From assembly GCA_011056555.1 (NCBI GenBank), contig DSEQ01000010.1, positions 1-64,000 on the forward strand: DNA of 64,000 nt, written 5' to 3'. Source of the DNA: Candidatus Zixiibacteriota bacterium (GTDB lineage: Bacteria; Zixibacteria; MSB-5A5; JAABVY01). The notes under the pieces are model-generated. The model was not told where the DNA came from. It did not search any database and saw nothing but the letters and a program-made list of their open reading frames with translations. Both the position numbers and the translations under genes were made by a program. Shown here in pieces: positions 18,037 to 26,200 of the stretch. Every line of letters starts with the position of its first letter. Position 1 is the stretch's first letter.

Positions 18037-19125
18037 TTATTTACCCGCGCTTTGCTTCAGATATCCGGCAACCAGTCTGGCCAGATCGTCAGCGCCATTC
18101 AAAAGGACATCGAAAGCCGGACGCTTATGCTCCCTTCCGATTTTCTCACAAATGCCCGGGATATCTTCGGGCTTCAGGTCCTCATGATTTATCGTGATCG
18201 CCACCACCGGTTTATCGCTTATATATTCGATTGCTCCGATCTGCTTGAAAAGAGGATGTATGACATATCCCGGAAAGCCGTCATATTCCCTGCGAGCTGG
18301 GGCATGTTGCAGGATGACAATATTCGGGCGTCCAGCCGCCAGAATTTCATAGCCTCCCGGGTAAGCCGGATTCATCAGGCTGCCCTGGCCCTCGATGACG
18401 ATGACATCCGGGTTCACCTCTTTCCACGCTGACCAGACAGCATGTTCGATCTCACCCGATACGAAATCATTCACAAGCGTATCAAAAATCGTGCTGAATT
18501 TGGCGCCCTGCATCCAGGCGGTCTGCCCGGTGCCAACCAGCTCCGCCTTATACCCGGCCTTTTGCAGGGCGTGAACCAGAAGCCAGGCGGTGGTGCGTTT
18601 GCCGATGGCTGAATCGGTCCCCAGAATTGCAACTTTCAGGCATCTGACCTCTTCGATTTTACCGCTGAAAAAGTGCAGTTGATTTCTCGGCGGAGGTTTG
18701 CGCAAATCCCTCAAGGTGACCCGCTTATCCATGGCAAGCTGGGCAAGCTCAGGATCCTCGGAGAGAAAGTCATGCAGCCCGCAATCGACATTTAAACCGA
18801 AGCGGATGGCCTTCTTGACATCTTCACGGGCAATCGAGCTTAAACGTCCGCCGTCAGGCGCCAGACCGATTACGAAGTATGCGATTGAGGCCGCATTATT
18901 GCGGGCATGATCCATGGCATCCTCGATTGTGGCAAAGAGAGGAATATTATTTTTCACGCCGTCCAGTACTTCGCCGGCATCCCGACCGGCATAGCGCGAA
19001 TCGACCACCGCAATCACCTTGTAGCGTTTGGTGAAGCGTACCAGTCCGTGAGCGGTTTTGCCGTTGGTGGTGTTGTAGGCCCCCTCGCAATAAACGATCG
19101 CATTACCATCTAAGACATTTTTCAT
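18037..19125 (-). CDS. DUF1611 P-loop protein, DgcN-like (D-glutamate N-acetyltransferase family)
   Basis: 362 residues. N-terminal domain (about 1-150) contains VVDSRYAGRDAGEVLDG and YFVIGLAPDGGRL, typical of DUF1611. The C-terminal P-loop NTPase-like domain has ILGTDSAIGKRTTAW (about 186-200), VGTGQTAWM, VIEGQGSLMNPAYPGG and LQHAPARREYDGFP, all family hallmarks. A characterised member, DgcN, N-acetylates D-glutamate and works with the enolase-superfamily racemase DgcA. An enolase-superfamily gene in the same operon repeats that partnership. The ATG overlaps the previous stop by four bases. The substrate here could be a different amino acid or dipeptide. Confidence 0.82.
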   Translation of the reverse strand: MKNVLDGNAIVYCEGAYNTTNGKTAHGLVRFTKRYKVIAVVDSRYAGRDAGEVLDGVKNNIPLFATIEDAMDHARNNAASIAYFVIGLAPDGGRLSSIAREDVKKAIRFGLNVDCGLHDFLSEDPELAQLAMDKRVTLRDLRKPPPRNQLHFFSGKIEEVRCLKVAILGTDSAIGKRTTAWLLVHALQKAGYKAELVGTGQTAWMQGAKFSTIFDTLVNDFVSGEIEHAVWSAWKEVNPDVIVIEGQGSLMNPAYPGGYEILAAGRPNIVILQHAPARREYDGFPGYVIHPLFKQIGAIEYISDKPVVAITINHEDLKPEDIPGICEKIGREHKRPAFDVLLNGADDLARLVAGYLKQSAGK

Positions 19126-20234
19126 GACAGCTTCCCGGTCAGGACAATTACGTAACGATCATTCGGCAGTCCCTCTTTGCGGTGCTGTTCTATCAGGGCG
19201 ATTAATCCAGCAGTTGATGCTGGAAGTGTGTTTATGCCCTCTTTCTCCCGAATCAGTCTGGCATATTTGAGCATATTTCTGTCCGAGGCATTGGAAGCCC
19301 ATCCGCGGCTCTCACGCACCGCATTGAGCGCCAGATCACCGTCAATGGAGTGCCAGTTTATCAGAGGTTCATTCACTTTTGTTTCCTTGATCGATTCGGG
19401 TTTCAGGTCCGTGCATGTTTCCGAATTGCTGAGATAGGCCATCACAATCGGATTTTTCCGGAATGAGGAGCCGGCCACCATATGAGGTATCCTCGATATT
19501 TTGCCCCGGCGATAAAGGCTGATGAAGCCCTTATGAATTCCCGCCAATGTGGTCCCGTTCGATACAGGAGCGGCCACCACCAGGGGGGCGTCCCTTAATT
19601 CATCATAAATCTCATAAGCGATTTTGCCGTAATTTCGGAGCTGCAGGATAATATTGTCGCCGCCGGGATTGGCGTCATAATATTCCTTGTTGCGTGCATG
19701 TTCAATGGAGACTTCCACTGCGGCCTCATAGTCGCCCGGCGTGCGCCTGATTTCCGCACCCAGATCTGTCATCTCGTTAACCCGTTTGCTGTGGTATGTC
19801 TCCGGCAAAAAAATCAGGCAGCGAAGGCCGGCCAGCTGGGCCGCGACAGCCATAGCCACGCCATAATTGCCGCAGGTGGCGATCGTTATAGTGTCAAATC
19901 CTCGGCGCAGAGCATCCATCGCCTGCGCAAAGGCAATTCGATCCTTCTGGGTTCCGGTGGGATTGGAACCCTCGAATTTGAGGTAGATCTGTCGAAGTCC
20001 CACCTCACGCTCAATATTCCTGGCGCGCCAGAGATTGGTGTCGCCGACTTCGGAATCTATAATATCCTCGTAGGCTTCCAGCCTCTCATCCAGAGGATAG
20101 GATGGATCCATGGCGATCTTGCGCTGCTGCTCGTAACCCTTGGTAAATTCATTTACCTCGCCGACAGCCCCATCGATAAGCTCGAACGGTTTCTCCGAGT
20201 CGATCACCGCGCTGTTCGATTTTTTATCGTTCAC
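19122..20234 (-). CDS. Threonine-synthase-like PLP enzyme (fold type II)
   Basis: 370 residues. The PLP lysine lies in FEGSNPTGTQKDRIA and the phosphate-binding loop in TCGNYGVAMAVAAQ, followed by FLPETYHSKRV, as in threonine synthase and related beta-eliminating/replacing enzymes. The N-terminus is extended relative to bacterial ThrC and the C-terminal domain is short, so a genuine threonine synthase is less likely than a specialised lyase, racemase or beta-replacement enzyme. Start is a GTG at 20234, four bases after the MFS stop. The tight operon with DUF1611, MurL-like and epimerase genes points to amino-acid-derived small-molecule metabolism. Confidence 0.82.
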   Translation of the reverse strand: MNDKKSNSAVIDSEKPFELIDGAVGEVNEFTKGYEQQRKIAMDPSYPLDERLEAYEDIIDSEVGDTNLWRARNIEREVGLRQIYLKFEGSNPTGTQKDRIAFAQAMDALRRGFDTITIATCGNYGVAMAVAAQLAGLRCLIFLPETYHSKRVNEMTDLGAEIRRTPGDYEAAVEVSIEHARNKEYYDANPGGDNIILQLRNYGKIAYEIYDELRDAPLVVAAPVSNGTTLAGIHKGFISLYRRGKISRIPHMVAGSSFRKNPIVMAYLSNSETCTDLKPESIKETKVNEPLINWHSIDGDLALNAVRESRGWASNASDRNMLKYARLIREKEGINTLPASTAGLIALIEQHRKEGLPNDRYVIVLTGKLS

Positions 20235-20238
20235 CGGT

Positions 20239-21657
20239 TTAACCCTTTGTATTTTGATGATGCTTTTTCAAGACTCTATGTGGAAAAAGCTGCCTGCCGA
20301 CAGATATCTGTTTGAGGGCAGCATAACCCATGAACTGAATCATGACCGGAAGGCTCTTTTCTCCGGGTTCATGGAATTTAATTATAAAGAATGATGTCAG
20401 AAAACGCAAGATGCTCGAGATAAGAAAAAGTAAATGATAGTTGACAAAAGTATAGCTTCCCACGCTGACTCCAAAATCCTCCCAGATCTCCGCCAGTAAA
20501 CCTCCCAAAAAAGAGGCCGCAAAGAAGCCCAGCCCGGTAATGACAGAAAAGATTGCCAGGTAGGAGGTTCTCTTCGATCCCGGGCTGTTGGCGATAGGCA
20601 TGTTGAATGCCGCCAGGTTGAAGCCTGACCATAGTGCCCCGGTGTAAACCGCTTCAAGCGCCAGGATCCAGAGAAAATCGGCCCTCGGCAAAAACCATAT
20701 TATGGGTATGAAACTGATTCCGAAGGCGCAGAATACCAGCACGCTCTTTGAACCGACCCTGTCAATCACCATGCCCCAGAATCGGTTCATGAAGATTCCG
20801 CTTAGCGCCACCGCCGCAATATAAATGGAGATAAGAGTAAAGCTCATTTCCAGATTCTTGAGCATGTGAGCCGCGAAAAAGATGGCAGAGATTCCTATGG
20901 CCACATTCCAGGCAAAAAATATTTTCAACAGGGACCGGAAATGTCTGTCCTTTAAAGGTGCGATAACATCGGCGAATCTGTGCGGAATCCTGGATTCTTC
21001 ACTGCCCGCTTCCGGGAGCTTCGATAGCATCACCGCCGATATCAATGCGAATATGCATCCGATGCCGATGATCAGCGAATAACCCAGATTCTCCTTATCG
21101 ATGATTCTGAAATGATCCAGTATTAAACCGCCCATGATTGTTGCGACGACCGTAGTCACCGCAATGGCGCTGTTTCTACGGGCAAAATAGCGCCCCCGTA
21201 TTTTCTCCGGCACAATATCCGCGATCCAGGAAAGCCATCCGGGCGTGGCAATCATCGCCATTATGGAAGAGAGTGCCATGATTACAAGAAAAACAGTCAG
21301 ATTCCAGTCAGCCGAAATGAACAGCAGGGGTATCAGGAGCCACCAGATTTGCCTCGCAAGTATAAACCCCGAAACCGTTATGAGCTTGCGGGTACCGGTT
21401 AGATGTATCAGCCAGGGTGCTACCAACTGCGCAGTCTGCGAGATGAATGGAATCGCTCCCAGTAAACCTATTTCCAGGTCGCTCGCTCCAAAATATATCC
21501 CCATGCTGGTCAGGAAAGCGCCGCCGGTCAAAATTATAAAGATGTTTGCGAATGCACCTTCCCAGGAAAAAATACAAAGCTGAGATTTAAGCACTCCGCT
21601 CTTGCCGACAGGCAGACCCCGGGCCCGCATGGGAGGAGTATTACTTATCTGGTGCAT
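20239..21657 (-). CDS. MFS transporter
   Basis: 472 residues with twelve predicted hydrophobic segments. Features include GAIPFISQTAQLVAPWLIH in the first half and the cytoplasmic loop RGRYFARRNSAIAV after helix 4, both seen in major facilitator exporters. The last ~45 residues are hydrophilic. The ATG has AGGAG 7 bases upstream. It follows the TetR gene on the same strand after 135 bases and directly precedes the PLP-enzyme gene, so it is inferred to import the substrate or export the product of this pathway. No motif identifies the substrate. Confidence 0.9.
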   Translation of the reverse strand: MHQISNTPPMRARGLPVGKSGVLKSQLCIFSWEGAFANIFIILTGGAFLTSMGIYFGASDLEIGLLGAIPFISQTAQLVAPWLIHLTGTRKLITVSGFILARQIWWLLIPLLFISADWNLTVFLVIMALSSIMAMIATPGWLSWIADIVPEKIRGRYFARRNSAIAVTTVVATIMGGLILDHFRIIDKENLGYSLIIGIGCIFALISAVMLSKLPEAGSEESRIPHRFADVIAPLKDRHFRSLLKIFFAWNVAIGISAIFFAAHMLKNLEMSFTLISIYIAAVALSGIFMNRFWGMVIDRVGSKSVLVFCAFGISFIPIIWFLPRADFLWILALEAVYTGALWSGFNLAAFNMPIANSPGSKRTSYLAIFSVITGLGFFAASFLGGLLAEIWEDFGVSVGSYTFVNYHLLFLISSILRFLTSFFIIKFHEPGEKSLPVMIQFMGYAALKQISVGRQLFPHRVLKKHHQNTKG

Positions 21658-21792
21658 AACGCGCTCCTGATGATGTGTCCGGCGTTTTTGATGTCAGTCG
21701 ACCGAGTTGCCTGTGTGTCATTATCATACTTATATCGCTTGATTAAATATCGAACCGGGGAGAATGCAAACAATTATGAGCCGCGATTCAAC

Positions 21793-22485
21793 CTATTTGG
21801 CGCCCTCGGTTTTAATTGTGGATGTTTTTCCCGGGGCATCATCCGGAATGGATTCCCGTATGAACCGTCCCAGACCCGCCACCAGGGCCTCTCTCATTGA
21901 TGCAAATGTTTTTTCCAAATCCTCGCGGGAATCGGCTATGAACGCAAATGAATAATAGCCCGATACAAATCCCGCCACAGCACAAGCTATTCGATGGAGT
22001 ATCGGCTTGGGAAGATGATATTTGATGACCGAGTCAAGTAAATTCTGAATCGTCTCGAGGTACTCGAGAAACGGAGTTTCCATACCCTCGTAGCTGTCTT
22101 CAAGGGTGAGGTCGGCACGGCCCTGAAAATAAAGCACGAAGTCCTCCCAGCGGTTGCTGAAAAACTCCAGATGCCCCTCTATAATCATGTCCAGGAGCTG
22201 ATCCAGTTTGTTGATCCCAAGGCATTTTTTTTCAATCCCCGCCTCCAGCTCGGCCATAATAAGCTGCATGAGTTCCTTTATGAGATCATCCTTCGTCGCA
22301 AAGTGATAATAAAACGTCCCCTTGCCCACATCAGCCCGGTCGGTAATCTCGTCAATACGGGTAGGGGCAAGTCCCTTTTCGGCAAAGATTTCACGCGCGG
22401 CATGCAGCAACTTCTGCCGTGTCTTATTCGTACGGCGCTGTTGACGACTGCGCCTCTTATTCCTGTTCTTTAATTCAATTTCCAT
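21793..22485 (-). CDS. TetR/AcrR-family transcriptional regulator
   Basis: 230 residues. A basic N-terminal tail (KNRNKRRSRQQRRTNKTRQK) leads into a canonical TetR helix-turn-helix (AREIFAEKGLAPTRIDEITDRADVGKGTFYYHFATKDDLI). An all-helical ligand-binding domain follows (about 80-205). It probably represses its own gene and the downstream transporter/enzyme genes until a ligand, perhaps a pathway metabolite, binds. Three evenly spaced 14-bp operators lie immediately upstream of its start codon, direct support for autoregulation. Confidence 0.93.
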   Translation of the reverse strand: MEIELKNRNKRRSRQQRRTNKTRQKLLHAAREIFAEKGLAPTRIDEITDRADVGKGTFYYHFATKDDLIKELMQLIMAELEAGIEKKCLGINKLDQLLDMIIEGHLEFFSNRWEDFVLYFQGRADLTLEDSYEGMETPFLEYLETIQNLLDSVIKYHLPKPILHRIACAVAGFVSGYYSFAFIADSREDLEKTFASMREALVAGLGRFIRESIPDDAPGKTSTIKTEGAK

Positions 22486-22489
22486 AATC

Positions 22490-22539
22490 TGACCATTTAG
22501 TCATATTTGACTATATCGTCATATATGACCATAAAGTCA
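22490..22539. promoter_or_regulatory. Triple TetR-type operator array
   Basis: Three 14-bp sites of the form TGAC-N6-GTCA: 22490-22503 (TGACCATTTAGTCA), 22508-22521 (TGACTATATCGTCA) and 22526-22539 (TGACCATAAAGTCA). Their centres are exactly 18 bp apart. They lie 5-54 bases upstream of the tetR start. TGAC...GTCA is a common operator form for TetR-family proteins, so this array most likely binds the adjacent regulator. Confidence 0.82.
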
Positions 22540-23276
22540 AGAAGTTTCCTGAAAATTCAGTTAATTTTTTTGCCGATTTTTCTGAGAAGAAGCGAAGTTA
22601 TCTGTAATATTGTGTAAATCATCAGGATACCAATTGTAATTCCATTTTTTTTGAGAAAACCGGCTGGAACTTTTCGCTCTCTATCTACCGCCCGCCTCCA
22701 TAATTAACATCAATTCTACCCGGATTTTGCTTTCTGTTCAGATGTCTATTATTTACCCCTTAAAATATGGCGAATGTTGTGCATTTTACCTCGATAAGCT
22801 ATCCATATAAACCGGCCAATCTTTAACTTATTGTCTCTTATAGAGAAGAAGTAAGCTGCCAGGTCGGGTTTTTCGGCATGGAATTTGAGATGCAGATTAC
22901 ACAGGGATACAGAACTGCAAATAGCAGATATAATCAGGTTAGTTTTCTCAGTAGGGGATGGGGCCTTATTGATATCCGACCTTGATGGGCAGGGGAGTTT
23001 TACCACCCAAATACATGCATAGCTCAAAGAGGGTCTTTTATAAACTGCAATAAAATCATATTTGAGAGAATTTTCGCATTTGCGGAAAATCTAAAAAGAA
23101 AATGATCTGCAATATCGAAGCAATAGAAGCTAACATTGACAAGCAGCGGAGGGAGGTGATCTTCTCAAATTCTCAGACAGTTTAAAAATTTTTCAAACAT
23201 CAATAACCACAAAACCTTTGGCCGAAGGTAAACAGGGAAAGCGCGCAAGAATACTTTCCGGAAACACGGGGTTCAA
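22540..23276. other. Long intergenic region
   Basis: About 740 bases between the divergent tetR and the 1881-residue protein gene. A 92-codon minus-strand frame (22749-23027) has only a TTG start and no ribosome-binding site. A purine-rich GGAGGGAGGTGATC at about 23147-23160 looks like a ribosome-binding site but is followed by only a very short frame. I see no riboswitch or RNA gene that I can name. Confidence 0.4.
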
Positions 23277-26200
23277 ATGAAATTTGACAAGTTATTTCAA
23301 TTCACTGTCTTCACTCTTATTATTGCTCTCCTGCCAGGTTTGCTTACAGCAACCGTATTAGAAGTCACTCAGCCCGTACAGGTGACCAGCAGTAATTATT
23401 ACGAAAGAGGACAGGCTATCACTTACGACGGCACATATTACTGGTTGTTCTATGGCAGATCAGCCACAGTAACCGGCAATTATCAAAACGATAATCCGGA
23501 TGTGAGTGATTATCAAATCTACTACAAGAAGGCCACCACAGTTGAGGGCCTCGCTTCGTCAACTGCCGTGGCGGTTACGGGGGCGGCAAACACCTATATG
23601 GGTGAAATCGGCGCGGCCTATCTGGATGGCAATGTTTGGACATTCGGGGCGGTGCCATCGACAAACTACACGGACCGCAAGAGCCTTTACGGCTGGTACA
23701 GTTCGGATGGGGGCGCCACCTGGACCCAGGTTGCGGACCTTGCGGATAACCTTCCACCGGGCGCGGCGCATCATGATGAAACCGCTTTTGACGGCAAGCT
23801 TTATATCATGGCTAATTATCCAGACGGCAATACCGGATGGCATACAAAGTATACCTCTGATCCGACGGCATCAACGATTACCTGGAGCAGCTATATTCCG
23901 CTCAATTCCACCTCCAACCTGATAAACGGGACCGGCCATTTCTTTGTCGATGGAAGCAACCTCTATATCGGCATACTGAGAACCTCTCCCACCAAGGATA
24001 ACAAGGTTTTGCAGTATAATGCCTCGCCCGAATCCTGGACAGAATTGGGCACCGCATCGTCGACAGGCTGGGATGCCACGCTGTTTAAGGTTGGATCGGA
24101 TTACGTCTTCGCCCAGGCTCCCTATACCTCCGACGGAGGCGGACGCCAGTATATTGTCGCCTGGGCCGGAACGAGCCCGAGCAATGTGCTGAGCGGATCG
24201 TCACACACGGTCGTTGAAGGTAAATACGGTACCAACACCTGGATCGATATGTGGCCGATCGGCTTTACCGATGCGGGCGGAAGCAGCTATCTTTTCTACA
24301 CCTCCGAGAGAGATGATCCAAATCAGGAGGGCACCGGTAATATCTGGTACCTGAAGGTCGACTGGGATGTTTACGGGGATCATTATTCGTACATCCAGGA
24401 AGCGGTGGATGCGATAACATCTAAATCTACTGCAGATACTGTTTTACTGGCAGCCGGGACATTCACAGCCTATGACCGTGCCCTCGCGATTATTGATGTT
24501 CCCATGACTCTAATGGGCGCAGGGCAGGCAGATGACGGTACCGGCACAGTACTGGATGGCGGAACGTATGGGCAGGGTGTTGATAATACCGGACTCGGCA
24601 CCGCATGGCCGCGTGCTATCGTCGTACAGTCCGATGATGTCGTGATCAAAAATATGAGAGTCAGAGGTTATCAGGGTGACCAGGTCACGGTCGGCGGTTA
24701 CGCCATTGTGGCCAGGGCCGAATCCTCCTGGGGGGTGACCGATCCGACTATCGACAATCTCACGCTTGAGAACATAACCTTCGATGACTGCTACTATGGA
24801 GCTCGCGAGAGCAATGTCGTTAATGCTCTGGTTCAGAATACCAGCTATGAGATCAATTCCGGAGCTGCGTCATACGCTGCATATATAACAAATTCAACCG
24901 GTACCACTATACGAGCCAATGCTTATGATCAGGGCGCTATCTGGGTGACCGATGCGACCTATGGTACCATCGGTGGACCGAATCCATCTGATGGAAATGT
25001 GCTGACGAATATCCTTTATAATGGTATCTGGTATGGTCAGCAATTCGCAGCAGGAACATCATCTGAAAAGGGTCTGATTCAGAATAACACGGTCTCGGGC
25101 GCAGGAGAAGGCGGAATAGTCGTATGGAACTGGCCCGGGGAAGTCGCCGATAGCATTCGAATTCTTGGTAATACTGTGACCGGCGCCGCAGGCGGTTCAG
25201 ATGATCACGGCGGCATAAGCATCCGCCAGGGCAGTTTCACCAATATGGTTATCAGCGGCAACAGCTCAACCAATAATGCCGACAATCAGCCCGGTCTCCT
25301 TATTTCAGGAAGCGTGGCCACGAGTGTTGGTATTAGCGGTAATGTATTCGCAGATAATCCGGAGGATGGTATTAAGTTCTATAATGTCACTCGTGGAAAT
25401 GTGACTGTCAATGAAAATAAGATCACCGGTAATGCTTCGGGGCTGGTGATGAGCCTCGGCACAACAACCACCCTGGACGCCTCCGCAAACTACTGGGGCA
25501 GTACTGATCCAACCACAGTTGCGGGTATGATTACGGGTGTAATCGACTATACCCCCTGGCTGGGCGGTGGAACGGATAATGCTCCCGGCTTCAGCGGAGA
25601 TTTCTCCGAACTGTGGGTCGATGACGACAGTCCGCAGTCCGGTGCAAGCAACCGGATTCAGGAAGGCGTCGATCTGGTGACGGCCAGCACAGTCAATATC
25701 GCGGCGGGAACCTATGATGCCACCATTGATATCGATACCCGTACCGATATCAACCTGGTTGGCGCTGACAAGACCACGACGATTATCAAGCCGAGCGCGA
25801 CTCTGCCCTGGGGCTTTGCACCCTATTACGCGGGACGTCAGGCGGCATTGAGAGTTTACAATTCCACCGGGATCAATGTCAGCGGCATTACATTCGATTA
25901 CGATCTCATAAAAGGTAATCAGATCTTCGGTTTCCTGTACTGGAACTCGGAGGGAAGTCTGACTGACAACATATTCAAGAACATTTCGGTCGATGATGCC
26001 TCCGGCGGATACTATGAGATGATTTCGTATCTGCGAGCGCCCGCATATACCGATGCCGCTCGTGCGCAGATTTCGATTACGGATAATACCTTTATGGAGA
26101 CGGGCAGGGTGGCAATCGTAACTCACGATTATGTGCACTCTGTTATCAGCGGGAATACGTTCTACAAGACTACAAGCGATTTCGGATATGCCATGGAGAT

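Noticed and set aside
19122-20234. Housekeeping threonine synthase thrC
   Set aside because: PLP motifs fit fold type II, but the extended N-terminus, short C-terminus and operon partners argue for a specialised enzyme; no thrA/thrB genes are near.
22880-22900. GG-N10-GC (TGGAATTTGAGATGCA) as a sigma-54 promoter for the giant gene
   Set aside because: The -12 element is poor (ATGC) and the site is about 380 bases from the start codon.
22749-23027. 92-codon minus-strand frame in the tetR/giant-gene gap
   Set aside because: Starts with TTG, lacks a ribosome-binding site and matches no family I recognise. It could be an old gene remnant, but I cannot support it.
23130-23276. Possible riboswitch before the giant gene
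   Set aside because: Compared by eye with c-di-GMP-I and c-di-GMP-II consensus elements; conserved cores are absent.
25305-26138. 277-codon minus-strand frame inside the giant secreted protein gene
   Set aside because: It lies wholly antisense to a repetitive beta-helix gene with clear protein signatures, has no family resemblance and no ribosome-binding site; a by-product of codon bias.
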